Positions 46,203 through 55,563 of a stretch of 64,000 nucleotides of DNA are shown here, piece after piece. Origin of the DNA: Chitinophaga pinensis (lineage in GTDB: Bacteria; Bacteroidota; Bacteroidia; Chitinophagales; CAMDFR01); NCBI GenBank assembly GCA_945897725.1, contig CAMDFR010000001.1, positions 124,001-188,000 on the forward strand, in the 5' to 3' direction. The position numbers and the translations under genes are program-made. The notes under the pieces are model-generated. The model did not search any database. It saw only the letters and a list, made by a program, of their open reading frames with translations, and was not told the origin of the DNA. Position 1 is the first letter of the stretch. Each line of letters opens with the position of its first letter.

Positions 46203-46604
46203 TTAAAATGGCAAATCGTCTTCTATCGATTCGCTTATAGTAGTATTTGTTGCTGTACTTGGTGGAGTGTCTGAATAATCTTTGGGATCATTTGTTACAA
46301 ATGGTTTCTTTACTGGCGCTACTGTTCCTTCCTCCATAGATGGATTCTTCTCTACTTTCCAACCCTGTAGGCTTACATAATACTTGCCTTGGTACTCATT
46401 GCCACGAATATTAAAACTCACCTTTACAAAATCTCCTATAGAGAGCGATTCAATGATTTCTGCTCGGTCCTTTGTCATCTCAAATTTTACCTGCTGCGGA
46501 TATTGCTCTTGAGTGGTAATTACAAATTCTCTTTTTGAAAACCCACTGGTAAAAGTTTGGGTATCAAAAATTTCTTTGACGGTTCCTGTTATTTCTAGTG
46601 CCAT
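46203..46604 (-). CDS. DUF3127 OB-fold-like protein with SSB-type acidic tail
   Basis: A 133-residue protein. Residues 1-90 match the Bacteroidota family DUF3127 (MALEITGTVKEIFDTQTFTS, then KREFVITTQEQYPQQVKFEM and NIRGNEYQGKYYVSLQGWKV), likely an OB fold. The remainder is a low-complexity Thr/Pro/Ser linker ending SIEDDLPF. That tip closely resembles the acidic C-terminal peptide of single-stranded DNA-binding proteins (DDDIPF) that recruits repair and replication partners. A DNA-related role is inferred. The -7 element TAACTTTG is at 46646-46639 on the minus strand. Confidence 0.85.
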   Translation of the reverse strand: MALEITGTVKEIFDTQTFTSGFSKREFVITTQEQYPQQVKFEMTKDRAEIIESLSIGDFVKVSFNIRGNEYQGKYYVSLQGWKVEKNPSMEEGTVAPVKKPFVTNDPKDYSDTPPSTATNTTISESIEDDLPF

Positions 46605-46638
46605 TTTTATTTAATATTTGTTTAAAGTTAATTATGTA

Positions 46639-46646
46639 CAAAGTTA
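46639..46646 (-). promoter_or_regulatory. -7 element of the DUF3127 gene
   Basis: TAACTTTG on the minus strand fits TAnnTTTG, with a predicted leader of about 28 nt. No clear -33. Confidence 0.45.
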
Positions 46647-46820
46647 ACTCAAATAATTAAATTTAGTTGAGTAAGCTTTTCACTATTTAACTGTTTTTAT
46701 AGGTAAGAGTAAGAAAATTCTTCATGATTGAAACACCTATTCTGCAATTGTTTCACGCTAACAGAACATGATATCAAAGTATATTCTCAACTCTACGTTT
46801 TTAATTCCTTTGCTATGAAT

Positions 46821-46828
46821 TATCTTTG
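46821..46828 (+). promoter_or_regulatory. -7 element of the kbl-like gene
   Basis: TATCTTTG fits TAnnTTTG exactly, 45 nt before the ATG at 46874. It shows that the longer ORF start in the track (46826) lies inside the promoter. Confidence 0.5.
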
Positions 46829-46873
46829 CCTTTCATTAGCATAAATAATCTATCACAACTAAAAATATTCACT

Positions 46874-48064
46874 ATGTACGGAGGCTTACAAAAACATATA
46901 GCAAAAGAATTGGAGGCCATTAAGGAGGCCGGTTTATATAAAAATGAAAGAATTATCACTTCGGCCCAAGACGCAGAAATCACCTTAAACGATGGAAAGA
47001 AGGTGCTTAATTTTTGCGCCAATAATTATTTGGGACTTTCGTCACATCCACGTGTAACAGCCGCTGCAAAAGAGGCCATTGATACGCATGGTTTTGGAAT
47101 GTCGTCTGTTAGATTTATCTGTGGTACACAAGACATACACAAAACGCTAGAAGAAAAAATCGCAACTTTCCTTGGAACGGAAGATACCATCCTTTATGCA
47201 GCAGCATTTGATGCCAATGGTGGTGTGTTCGAACCATTATTCAATGAAGAGGATGCCATTATTTCTGATTCCTTAAACCATGCCTCTATTATAGATGGCG
47301 TAAGACTTTGCAAGGCCCATAGATATCGATATGCCAATAACAATATGGAGGAATTAGAGAACTGTTTAAAAGAGGCATCTACTAAACGATTCAAAATAAT
47401 TGTGACTGATGGTGTTTTTTCAATGGATGGGTATGTAGCTCAACTGGATAAAATATGTGACCTAGCGGACAAATATGATGCGTTGGTGATGGTAGATGAA
47501 TGCCATGCTACAGGTTTTATTGGCAAAACTGGCAGAGGTACCATAGAACTAAAAAACGTTATGGGTAGAGTAGACATTATCACCGGTACCTTAGGAAAGG
47601 CTTTGGGTGGTGCTATGGGTGGCTTTACAACAGGTAGAAAAGAAATTATCGATATTTTAAGACAACGTTCTAGACCCTATTTATTTTCTAATTCTTTGGC
47701 TCCAAGTATTGTCGGCGCATCTATTGCTGTGTTGGATTTACTAAGCGAAAGCACTGCATTGAGAGATCAGTTAGATTGGAATATCAAATACTTTAAGGAG
47801 GGTGTAAAAAAAATGGGGATTGCCTACAAAGATGGAGAAAGCGCCATTGTTCCTATTATGTTGTATGACGCTAAACTATCACAAACCTTTGCCAATAAAT
47901 TATTAGAGGAAGGAATTTATGTGATTGGTTTTTTCTTTCCTGTGGTACCAAAAGAACAAGCTCGAATTAGGGTTCAATTATCGGCTGCACACACCAAAGA
48001 ACATTTGGATAAGGCATTGGCTGCTTTTGAAAAAATTGGAAGAGAATTGGGTGTTGTAAAATAA
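46874..48064 (+). CDS. kbl: glycine C-acetyltransferase (2-amino-3-ketobutyrate CoA ligase)
   Basis: A 396-residue alpha-oxoamine synthase. The PLP lysine lies in [17 protein letters not shown] (about residue 240), the cofactor-aspartate/His motif in [12 protein letters not shown], and the N-terminal [10 protein letters not shown] is typical. Sequence and length fit Kbl, which cleaves 2-amino-3-ketobutyrate from threonine into glycine and acetyl-CoA. The related serine palmitoyltransferase of sphingolipid-making Bacteroidota is a less likely alternative. No threonine dehydrogenase gene is adjacent. Confidence 0.85.
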   Translation: MYGGLQKHIAKELEAIKEAGLYKNERIITSAQDAEITLNDGKKVLNFCANNYLGLSSHPRVTAAAKEAIDTHGFGMSSVRFICGTQDIHKTLEEKIATFLGTEDTILYAAAFDANGGVFEPLFNEEDAIISDSLNHASIIDGVRLCKAHRYRYANNNMEELENCLKEASTKRFKIIVTDGVFSMDGYVAQLDKICDLADKYDALVMVDECHATGFIGKTGRGTIELKNVMGRVDIITGTLGKALGGAMGGFTTGRKEIIDILRQRSRPYLFSNSLAPSIVGASIAVLDLLSESTALRDQLDWNIKYFKEGVKKMGIAYKDGESAIVPIMLYDAKLSQTFANKLLEEGIYVIGFFFPVVPKEQARIRVQLSAAHTKEHLDKALAAFEKIGRELGVVK

Positions 48065-48096
48065 GTGCTACTTTTCTTCTGCAACAAAAAATTTTG

Positions 48097-48588
48097 CTAT
48101 TGCCCAATCCAAGTATTGATTTGCTCAACAGCCTGTATAGGAACTACGGATGGATGGAGAATTTCAGTTTCTATAACATCCATTGTTATATTCTCTTTGT
48201 TCACAAAATAGAATGAGAAAGGTTTGTTGTTTGCTAAATACAATCTAGCAGAAGCCATTTTGCTTTTTTCTATCTCCTTCTTCTTAAAGCCTCTAAACAT
48301 TTTGTAGGCAGGATAAACAAATTTATCTGTTTCCATTGTCATTGTAAATTCGCCATAAACCAACAAGGAAAAATATTTTATAATCAGATTTATACCTGTA
48401 AGAATTGGACCTAGTGCAATAATATACATTAGACCAGCGGAGGTTGCTTTATCGAGTTTTGCACCTGAAATTCGTAGTGTCATGTCGCCTCTAGATGCCC
48501 AATACAAAATCGTTGCCCCCAAAGCCAATGCCCCAAGTCCTAGAATAATACTTTCTGTTTTATAATTTCTTAATTTTAAAGTTTTCAT
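48097..48588 (-). CDS. membrane protein of unknown function
   Basis: A protein of about 163 residues with two hydrophobic helices (ESIILGLGALALGATILYW and AGLMYIIALGPILTGINLII) followed by a soluble beta-rich domain (MTMETDKFVYPAYKMFRGFK). The layout resembles small PH-like-domain membrane proteins, but no family was recognised. ATG 48588 (MKTLKLRNYK) is preferred over the track start 48609. It is monocistronic and faces the kbl gene. Confidence 0.6.
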   Translation of the reverse strand: MKTLKLRNYKTESIILGLGALALGATILYWASRGDMTLRISGAKLDKATSAGLMYIIALGPILTGINLIIKYFSLLVYGEFTMTMETDKFVYPAYKMFRGFKKKEIEKSKMASARLYLANNKPFSFYFVNKENITMDVIETEILHPSVVPIQAVEQINTWIGQ

Positions 48589-48680
48589 GAGAATGTTATT
48601 TGACGACAAAATAGCACAAAAACATGCGTTTTATAAATTAAATGCCTACAACATTATCACATATCTTATGAACTCTACTT

Positions 48681-48774
48681 TGCGATAGCGATAGCAACGA
48701 AAAGCCCACAGCGGCGACGACAGGAGACGCGAGGACTTGTAGTGTATAGCGCGGTGGCTTGCCAATTGCCCAGT
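48681..48774. repeat. GC-rich repeat-like block between two minus-strand genes
   Basis: About 94 nt, far more GC-rich than the flanks, containing GCGATAGCGATAGCAACG, AAAAGCCCACAGCGGCGACG, then GCGAGGACTTGTAGTG. I recall similar blocks (AGCAACGAAAAGCCC ... GAGGACTTGTAGTG) in intergenic regions of other Bacteroidota, so it is probably a copy of a second dispersed repeat family. It has no ORF. Confidence 0.5.
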
Positions 48775-48797
48775 TCCTTTTTCTTTGATAAAATAAA

Positions 48798-48821
48798 AAA
48801 CCCTCGCAAATACGAGGGTTT
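48798..48821 (-). terminator. Rho-independent terminator of nrdJ
   Basis: AAACCCTCG / CGAGGGTTT with a 6-nt loop lies 25 nt past the nrdJ stop, with a T-run on the minus strand (GGGTTTTTTATTTT). Confidence 0.85.
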
Positions 48822-48845
48822 CAAATTGTCAATTTTTTTTAGTGA

Positions 48846-51800
48846 TTAACTACAGCCAGAAGTGGATCCGCAAGTTTCACAATAGTAACAAGTTCCTCTT
48901 CTAACAGTCATATTGCCACATTCGCGGCAACTTGGTGCGGAACCATCACCATAAATATTTCCGACCTTTACGGGTGCTAAAATCACTTTAGATGTCATCT
49001 TTGCTACATTGCTAGAGGTATCTGGTTTGGCTTGACTAACGCTTGATACAGGCATTTCAACGGCAGATGCTTTTGGAGTGTCCATTTGCAAATTATCACC
49101 AGCAATTTCTGTAGTAAGGTCTGATGGGTCTTGCTCTTTAGATGCTAGCTCAGCAGGGGTAATATGCACTAAATCCGTTCTTCCCAAATATTCAAACGCC
49201 AATAATCTGAAAATGTAATCGATGATCGATGTTGCATTTTTAATATTTGGATGATCAACGCGACCACTTGGTTCGAAGCGTGTAAATGTAAATTTACTTA
49301 CATATTCTTCCAATGGAACACCATATTGCAAACCAATAGAAACGGCGATAGCAAAGCAGTTCATTAAAGAACGGAAGGCTGCACCCTCTTTATGCATATC
49401 GACAAATATTTCACCCAACGTTGCGTCGTTGTATTCACCTGTTCTTACAAAAACAGTTTGTCCATCGATTTTAGCCTTTTGAGTAAAACCATTTCTTTTG
49501 TGCGGCAATTGTTTTTTCTGAACGATTCGAGATAATTGTCGCATGAATTTTGTATCGCTAGAATCATTGATAAGTCTCACTGCTGCGTCCAACACTTGCT
49601 CAGGAGTTAATTCGCTAAACTCGATACTTTGTTTTTTGTTTGCCTCAGCTATTTTAGTATCTGCTGCTGTTACTTTATCTTCTTCTTCATCCTTTTTATT
49701 TGCTAAAGGTTGAGACAATTTACATCCATCTCTATAAAGGGCATTGGCTTTAATACCGAGTTCCCAACTCTTCAGATAACATTCTTTGATATCATCCACT
49801 GTTGCTTCGTTAGGAAGGTTGATCGTCTTAGAAATTGCTCCTGAAATAAATGGTTGAGTGCTTGCCATCATTCGGATATGTCCCATGGGATGAATAAATC
49901 TTTGTCCTTTTGAACCACATTTACCAGCACAGTCAAAAACAGAATAATGCTCCTCTTTTAAATGAGGCGCTCCTTCGATGGTCATTGTTCCACAAACAAA
50001 TTCGTTTGCAACCTCAATCTCATTTTTAGTGAAGCCCAATTCGCGTAGTAAATTAAATTTAGAATCTCTGTATTGGTCTTGTGAGAAGCCTAGTCTTTTT
50101 AATGTTTCTTCCCCTAATGCGTGCACATTAAAAGCGAAACTGATATCAAAAACACCGGCCATTTGATTTTCGATTTTCTCTATTTCTACTGTGTTTAGAC
50201 CTTTGCTTCTTAGTGTGTCATAGTTGATATGAGGCGCTTTCTCAAGGGATGCATGACCTTTGGCATAATTTACAATATCTTCCACTTGATTAGGTGAATA
50301 ACCTAAGTTTTCTAATGCTTTAGGGATAGAGTGGTTAATGATTTTAAAGTAACCACCACCAGATAATTTTTTAAATTTCACCAAAGCAAAATCAGGTTCA
50401 ACACCAGTAGTATCACAATCCATCACTAGACCAATTGTTCCTGTTGGAGCGATTACGGTAGATTGAGCATTTCTATAACCATATTTTTCGCCTAATTTCA
50501 CTGCATCATCCCAAGAGTTGCAAGCCGCTTTCAATAAATAGTCTGGGCAGTATTGAGGATTGATTCCTTGTGGAATCGTTTCTAGACCCTCGTATGCATC
50601 AGCATCAGCGTTATAAGCAGCATATCTATGATTGCGCATTACACGCATCATGTGCTCTTTGTTTTTTTCATATCCTTTGAAAGTACCCAATACAGAGGCC
50701 ATTTCAGCGGATGTTTTATAAGCAGTACCTGTCATGATTGCAGAGATTGCTCCACCATATGCTTGCGCCTCTTCACTATCATAGGGAATACCAGATACCA
50801 TTAATACAGAGCCAAGGTTAGCAAATCCGAGACCTAAAGTTCTATATTCGTAAGACAACTGAGCAACTTCTTTTGAAGGAAACTGAGCCATCAACACAGA
50901 TATTTCAAGTACCATCGTCCATAGTCGTGACATGTGCTCAAATCCTTTCACATCAAATGTTAGCGTTGCGTCATTGTAAAACTTCCTAAGGTTGATTGAA
51001 GCAAGATTACATGCAGTATTATCAAGGAACATGTATTCGGAACAAGGGTTTGAAGCATTGATGCGACCACCCTCAGGGCAAGTATGCCATTCGTTAATGG
51101 TGGTATCGTACTGTACTCCTGGATCTGCACAACTCCATGCTGCTTGTGCGATGTCGCCCCATAATTTGTCAGATGGAATTTCCTTCATTGTTCTTCCATC
51201 CGTTCGCGCTTTCGTCTCCCAATTTTTTCCTTCTTTTAGCGCTCTGAAAAAACTATTAGGAATACGAACAGAATTGTTAGAGTTTTGACCTGCAACTGTT
51301 CTGTAGGCTTCACCTTCGTAATGAGAATCATAGCCAGCAGCGATTAGTGCTTTTACTTTTTCTTCTTCTTTCACTTTCCATGAAATGAATTCTTCAATTT
51401 CTGGATGGTCCAAATCTAGACAAACCATTTTTGCGGCTCTACGAGTAGTGCCACCAGATTTGATAGCACCAGCAGCACTATCACCGATTTTCAGGAAGGA
51501 CATCAAGCCGGAAGAAGTACCTCCACCTGATAATTTTTCGCTAGCACCGCGTATCGTAGAGAAATTTGTACCAACACCAGAACCGTATTTAAAAATTCTT
51601 GCTTCTCTGATCCACAAATCCATAATACCTCCATCGTTTACCAAATCATCACCTACAGAAAGAATAAAACAAGCATGAGGTTGGGGTCGTTCGTATGCAG
51701 AGCTTGACTTTGTTAGTTTCTCTGTGGACGGATCTACATAATAATGACCTTGTGGCTTGCCTTTGATTCCATAAGCGGTGAATAAGCCAGTATTAAACCA

Positions 51801-52211
51801 TTGCGGTGAATTTGGAGCTGCCAATTGACCTACAATAGAAAATGAAATTTCATCATAAAATCTTTGTGCGTCTTCTGAAGAAGCAAAATAACCATATTCT
51901 TCGCCCCATTGTTTCCAGCAATCTGCCATACGGTGCGCTACTTGTTTGATAGAGTTTTCGCCTCCTAATGAGCCATCAGCTTGGGGTACACCAGCTTTTC
52001 TAAAATATTTTTGTGCTAAAATATCTGTTGCTACTTGTGACCATTCTTTAGGAACTTCTACATTTGGCACACTGAAAACCAACTTACCATCTGGATTTTT
52101 TATCTCAGATGTTCTGTATTCATATTCGAATAAATCATATGAACTTTTTCCTTCTTTGGTAAAATATCTTTCTACCTTTAATCCTGTTCCTTTTGTCTTA
52201 GTGTTTGCCAT
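48846..52211 (-). CDS. nrdJ: adenosylcobalamin-dependent (class II) ribonucleotide reductase
   Basis: A 1121-residue class II reductase that makes deoxynucleotides with an AdoCbl radical and no small subunit. Visible: the N-terminal region [20 protein letters not shown], the active-site [20 protein letters not shown], and [20 protein letters not shown]. The long C-terminal extension ends in a cysteine cluster ([22 protein letters not shown]) that may bind zinc or shuttle electrons. ATG 52211 ([10 protein letters not shown]) is used; the track start lies upstream in the promoter. A -7 element TAAATTTG is at 52283-52276 (minus). No cobalamin riboswitch was recognised. Confidence 0.95.
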   Translation of the reverse strand: MANTKTKGTGLKVERYFTKEGKSSYDLFEYEYRTSEIKNPDGKLVFSVPNVEVPKEWSQVATDILAQKYFRKAGVPQADGSLGGENSIKQVAHRMADCWKQWGEEYGYFASSEDAQRFYDEISFSIVGQLAAPNSPQWFNTGLFTAYGIKGKPQGHYYVDPSTEKLTKSSSAYERPQPHACFILSVGDDLVNDGGIMDLWIREARIFKYGSGVGTNFSTIRGASEKLSGGGTSSGLMSFLKIGDSAAGAIKSGGTTRRAAKMVCLDLDHPEIEEFISWKVKEEEKVKALIAAGYDSHYEGEAYRTVAGQNSNNSVRIPNSFFRALKEGKNWETKARTDGRTMKEIPSDKLWGDIAQAAWSCADPGVQYDTTINEWHTCPEGGRINASNPCSEYMFLDNTACNLASINLRKFYNDATLTFDVKGFEHMSRLWTMVLEISVLMAQFPSKEVAQLSYEYRTLGLGFANLGSVLMVSGIPYDSEEAQAYGGAISAIMTGTAYKTSAEMASVLGTFKGYEKNKEHMMRVMRNHRYAAYNADADAYEGLETIPQGINPQYCPDYLLKAACNSWDDAVKLGEKYGYRNAQSTVIAPTGTIGLVMDCDTTGVEPDFALVKFKKLSGGGYFKIINHSIPKALENLGYSPNQVEDIVNYAKGHASLEKAPHINYDTLRSKGLNTVEIEKIENQMAGVFDISFAFNVHALGEETLKRLGFSQDQYRDSKFNLLRELGFTKNEIEVANEFVCGTMTIEGAPHLKEEHYSVFDCAGKCGSKGQRFIHPMGHIRMMASTQPFISGAISKTINLPNEATVDDIKECYLKSWELGIKANALYRDGCKLSQPLANKKDEEEDKVTAADTKIAEANKKQSIEFSELTPEQVLDAAVRLINDSSDTKFMRQLSRIVQKKQLPHKRNGFTQKAKIDGQTVFVRTGEYNDATLGEIFVDMHKEGAAFRSLMNCFAIAVSIGLQYGVPLEEYVSKFTFTRFEPSGRVDHPNIKNATSIIDYIFRLLAFEYLGRTDLVHITPAELASKEQDPSDLTTEIAGDNLQMDTPKASAVEMPVSSVSQAKPDTSSNVAKMTSKVILAPVKVGNIYGDGSAPSCRECGNMTVRRGTCYYCETCGSTSGCS

Positions 52212-52250
52212 GAGTGCTGTATATTTGAAATCGAAAAAAATTTGTAACAA

Positions 52251-52494
52251 GTAAAAGTTCTGAACTTTTCACATACAAATTTATATTTGAATGAAATTAA
52301 ATAACAGAGGCAATATCCACATAGAACTATGTTAGTAGTCGAAAGCCTTTATTTTTGCACTAAAGAGAGACGTGGATAATTAAATATTTAAAAAAATAAC
52401 TAACACTATTGTATTAATAAAAGAAATGTTTTATGAACGGTTGCAAGGCAAAAACGCTCTAAAAACACCTCCAAAATAACAATTGTTTATAAAG
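52251..52494. promoter_or_regulatory. divergent promoter region, nrdJ / GGGPS
   Basis: No gene. Minus strand: TAAATTTG (52283-52276) for nrdJ. Plus strand: TATTTTTG (52350-52357), which would give a leader of about 130 nt for the GGGPS gene. A B12-box or other riboswitch core was looked for and not found. Confidence 0.4.
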
Positions 52495-53247
52495 ATGAGA
52501 AACGTATATAAAAAGATACATGAAAACACAAAAAAGGGGCTAAAAATGCTTGGTGTTTTGATTGATCCAGACAAGTACAACATAGCAAAATTAACGCATG
52601 TATTAGGACTTTGTCAGCAGCATAAAGTTGATTTCATATTAGTAGGTGGCAGCTTACTGATGCAGAACCGTTTTGAAGAAACCATCAGGACATTAAAGAC
52701 CCAGACAGACATTCCAATAATTATTTTTCCTGGCAATGGATTTCAAATCAGTTCAAATGCCGATGCTATTTTGTTTACTTCTCTATTGTCTGGTAGAAAT
52801 CCCGAATATTTAATTGGACAACAAGTGCTGGCAGCACCTTTCGTTAAGGAGTTTGATCTCGAAACGATAGGCACCGCGTATCTACTTATAGAAAGTGGTG
52901 GTTCAACTTCTGTCTCCTACATGAGCAATACGAAAGCCATTCCGGCAAACAAGTCAGATATAGCGGTGGCAACATCCTTAGCCGCAGCAATGATGGGCAT
53001 GCAAATGATTTATTTAGAGGCAGGCTCGGGTGCAAAATATCCTGTGCCAGACGAGATGATTCAGCAAGTCAAGAAGTATGTATCATTGCCATTGATTTGT
53101 GGTGGTGGGATAAATGATATGGAGACGGCACTCAACAAATATAAGGCTGGTGCGGATTTGATTGTAATTGGGAATGGTGCAGAAAAAGCCCCTAACTTAA
53201 TTGGACACATTACTGAAGCAAAAAATCGGTTTATAGAACTGACATGA
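52495..53247 (+). CDS. geranylgeranylglyceryl phosphate synthase family protein (GGGPS/PcrB)
   Basis: A 250-residue TIM-barrel prenyltransferase. Landmarks: MLGVLIDPDKYN at the start of the barrel, IYLEAGSGAKYPVP, and the phosphate-binding LPLICGGGINDMETA with GADLIVIGNG. The family joins sn-glycerol-1-phosphate to a polyprenyl diphosphate, an archaeal-lipid reaction; Bacteroidota members are known to have GGGP synthase activity though the final lipid is unclear. The track start 52483 is a TTG; ATG 52495 is chosen. rsgA follows 31 nt downstream. Confidence 0.9.
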   Translation: MRNVYKKIHENTKKGLKMLGVLIDPDKYNIAKLTHVLGLCQQHKVDFILVGGSLLMQNRFEETIRTLKTQTDIPIIIFPGNGFQISSNADAILFTSLLSGRNPEYLIGQQVLAAPFVKEFDLETIGTAYLLIESGGSTSVSYMSNTKAIPANKSDIAVATSLAAAMMGMQMIYLEAGSGAKYPVPDEMIQQVKKYVSLPLICGGGINDMETALNKYKAGADLIVIGNGAEKAPNLIGHITEAKNRFIELT

Positions 53248-53278
53248 AAATTAATTTAGAATCAAATAGAATCAAATA

Positions 53279-54214
53279 GTGCAGGGAATTGTTTTAAAGT
53301 CCACAGGTAGTTGGTATGAAGTGCGGTTAGCATCTGGCGATGTGGTTGATTGCAGACTAAAAGGTAAAATAAGATTATTGGAGTTAAACACCACTAATCC
53401 TATAGCTGTTGGAGATCTTGTTGACATAGAAAATGAAGATACTGAAATCGTCATTTCAAAGATACATGATAGAAAGAACTACATCGTTCGTGAGTCTCCG
53501 AAAAAAAAATATGCCAGACATATTATCGCAGCGAATGTTGATCAACTATTTTTAATTGTTACCATTGCATCTCCTCGAACATCAACAGGATTTATCGACC
53601 GCTTTTTAATGACTGCCGAAGCCTATCATATTCCTGCTTCAATTATTATTAACAAGCAGGACACCTATGATGAAAAAGCCCTAGAGAAACAAGCTGAAAT
53701 GCTTGAGATATATGAACCCATTGGCTATCCATGTCATCTAATTTCTGCATTGGATAGCAATCATGTTAAGTTTTTGGAAGACCTACTTCAAAATAAGATC
53801 ACCCTTTTTTCTGGACATTCAGGAGTTGGAAAGAGTACTTTAATAAACGCGTTGAATCCTTTGTTGGATCTAAGAGTTGGAGAAATTTCGAACAAACATG
53901 ACAAAGGGATCCACACGACCACCTTTGCTGAAATGATTATTCTAAACAACGACACCTATATTATCGACACCCCTGGTATTAAGGAATTTGGGATTATGAA
54001 TTTTGAGCTCGAAGAGATTGGCCAATACTTTAGAGAATTTAAAGCGGTCATGAATGACTGTCAATTCAATAATTGCTTACATTTGGAGGAGCCTAATTGT
54101 GCGGTTAAAAACGCCATGGAGCAAGGTAAAATACACCCTGAAAGATATTTTAACTATGTGAGCATTCTTGAAGGTTATAGAGAAAATTTTAACTATTGGG
54201 AAAGAAAAAGTTAG
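53279..54214 (+). CDS. rsgA: small-ribosomal-subunit biogenesis GTPase RsgA
   Basis: A 311-residue circularly permuted GTPase that checks 30S maturation. The N-terminal OB fold (GIVLKSTGSWYEVRLASGDV) is followed by the permuted order G4 IIINKQD, G1 GHSGVGKSTLIN, G3 DTPGIKEFG, and a C-terminal Cys/His zinc knuckle (DCQFNNCLHLEEPNCAVK). The start is a GTG at 53279 and no upstream in-frame ATG was found. It lies just after a 10-bp tandem duplication (AATCAAATAG twice). Confidence 0.95.
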   Translation: MQGIVLKSTGSWYEVRLASGDVVDCRLKGKIRLLELNTTNPIAVGDLVDIENEDTEIVISKIHDRKNYIVRESPKKKYARHIIAANVDQLFLIVTIASPRTSTGFIDRFLMTAEAYHIPASIIINKQDTYDEKALEKQAEMLEIYEPIGYPCHLISALDSNHVKFLEDLLQNKITLFSGHSGVGKSTLINALNPLLDLRVGEISNKHDKGIHTTTFAEMIILNNDTYIIDTPGIKEFGIMNFELEEIGQYFREFKAVMNDCQFNNCLHLEEPNCAVKNAMEQGKIHPERYFNYVSILEGYRENFNYWERKS

Positions 54215-54253
54215 TATCTAAAAATTAATAAAACATCCATAAAATTATATATC

Positions 54254-54595
54254 ATGAGCACTCAAGTAAAAGAATTTAATGAGTATAGAGAAAAGATGAA
54301 TGAAAGAATTCTGAAAGAAGACAATCTTGTTTTAAAAAGATTTTGGAGTCTTGACAATCAAGCCTATACTGAAGGAGCACTACCACTAAAAACCAAAGAG
54401 CTGATGGGATTAACGGCAAGCATGGTCTTGAGATGCGATGATTGTATTAAATATCATCTTGGTAAATGTCATGAACTTGGTGTGAGCAGTGCAGAAATTT
54501 ATGAAGTTTTTTCTATTTCGAATTTAATTGGTGGCTCTATAGTGATACCACATACACGTCGTGCAGCTGAGTTTTGGGATGAACTGAATAAGTAA
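54254..54595 (+). CDS. AhpD-like carboxymuconolactone decarboxylase-family protein
   Basis: A 113-residue all-helical protein. The redox/catalytic motif CDDCIKYHLGKC (about residue 59) matches the CxxC-xxxH pattern of AhpD-type peroxidase partners and distinguishes it from true decarboxylases, which lack the cysteines. It may assist hydroperoxide reduction; the partner is not in the window. It lies 40 nt after rsgA, possibly in the same transcript. Confidence 0.85.
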   Translation: MSTQVKEFNEYREKMNERILKEDNLVLKRFWSLDNQAYTEGALPLKTKELMGLTASMVLRCDDCIKYHLGKCHELGVSSAEIYEVFSISNLIGGSIVIPHTRRAAEFWDELNK

Positions 54596-54621
54596 AGAAC
54601 AAAGATAAAATTTGCTTGTCC

Positions 54622-55452
54622 TTAGCTTTTGATGATATCCTCATAAACTACTCGATCGAACATATTCAGCATTCCACCGCGTGTGGCGTTCAATATCTTT
54701 ACATTTCTTTTTCCGGCCTCCACCTTAAGGAGATTTAATTGATGCCAGATAGCGTACATATTGAACCAATCTATTCCGGTACTTGCTAAATCTTTTTCAA
54801 AATCTTTCTCCGCCTTATTTGAGGTAATAGGCGAATTTCCGTAAAAGCGAACATTATCTCTATCATTAGCGATAAGGCAAAGTTGATCCAGATCAAAACC
54901 CATCAAATAAATCTCTGAAAAGCCCATATAAATAGCAATGGTGAGACATTGTGTAATGACCGTGGGTACACGCATCATCAAACCTGTGATATCAACTTTT
55001 GCTTTTGACAAACAATTAGCGTTAAATCCTGGTTCAACAAAATAAGAATGATCTTTTAGTTTAGGTCTTTGCATCACCATTTCTTTCGTGTTTAAACCAA
55101 AAAAATAGGTACAATCTGCCGGCAATTTTTCTTCCATCGTTCTGAGCCATTCTACCCAATCACTATCATATTCTTTTGGATGAAACTTAGGAATAACAAC
55201 TTGATACTTGGGTTTAAAAATAGAAGTATCGGGATGCGCATGAAAATGATTTTGAGACATTACAATTTCATTCTGCAATAATTTCAAATCTTGTAGTTTA
55301 ATGGAATGCCCACTGCCTAGAATAAATAATCGCTCTCCTTTATGAATGTTTTTGAATTTGACATTTTTTCTCAAATCATCGACGGGAAGTAGATTCTTAA
55401 TATTTGCCAACGTATTTACAAGATGGCCCCTCAAATAATAGCTTAGGTTCAT
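54622..55452 (-). CDS. DUF115 / GT42-like protein, possible glycosyltransferase
   Basis: A 276-residue soluble protein. The N-terminal GERLFILGSGHSIKLQDLKL followed by IVMSQNHFHAHPDT resembles the nucleotide-sugar-binding start of DUF115 and sialyltransferase family GT42 proteins (GNGPSL ... N-F). A second conserved-looking element is EIYLMGFDLDQL, and the end NVKILNATRGGMLNMFDRV also fits DUF115. It may modify a surface glycan. ATG 55452 is used; the track start 55458 is a TTG. A -7 element TACCTTTG is at 55478-55471 (minus). Confidence 0.6.
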   Translation of the reverse strand: MNLSYYLRGHLVNTLANIKNLLPVDDLRKNVKFKNIHKGERLFILGSGHSIKLQDLKLLQNEIVMSQNHFHAHPDTSIFKPKYQVVIPKFHPKEYDSDWVEWLRTMEEKLPADCTYFFGLNTKEMVMQRPKLKDHSYFVEPGFNANCLSKAKVDITGLMMRVPTVITQCLTIAIYMGFSEIYLMGFDLDQLCLIANDRDNVRFYGNSPITSNKAEKDFEKDLASTGIDWFNMYAIWHQLNLLKVEAGKRNVKILNATRGGMLNMFDRVVYEDIIKS

Positions 55453-55538
55453 AATCAACAGATAATATCACAAAGGTATCAAAAATCGTCTAGTCCTAAA
55501 CTACAAATACCAACTTGCTTATTCCAAGAAATTTGCTG

Positions 55539-55546
55539 TACTTTTA
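55539..55546 (+). promoter_or_regulatory. near-consensus -7 element ahead of the surface-protein block
   Basis: TACTTTTA differs from TAnnTTTG in the last base; a TTG lies 21 nt upstream (55515-55517). It would start a transcript about 11 nt before the ATG at 55564, perhaps covering 55.5-59.9 kb. Confidence 0.4.
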
Positions 55547-55563
55547 ACATTTAATTAACATTG

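Noticed and set aside
49978-52254. Plus-strand ORFs of 62-102 aa opposite nrdJ
   Set aside because: They are antisense shadows of a well-conserved reductase reading frame.
52251-52494. Cobalamin riboswitch upstream of nrdJ
   Set aside because: No B12-box or long structured GC-containing core was found in this AT-rich gap.
53259-53280. 10-bp tandem duplication (AATCAAATAG twice) ahead of rsgA as a phase-variable switch
   Set aside because: Only two copies, ending on the GTG start; too short to support slippage control.
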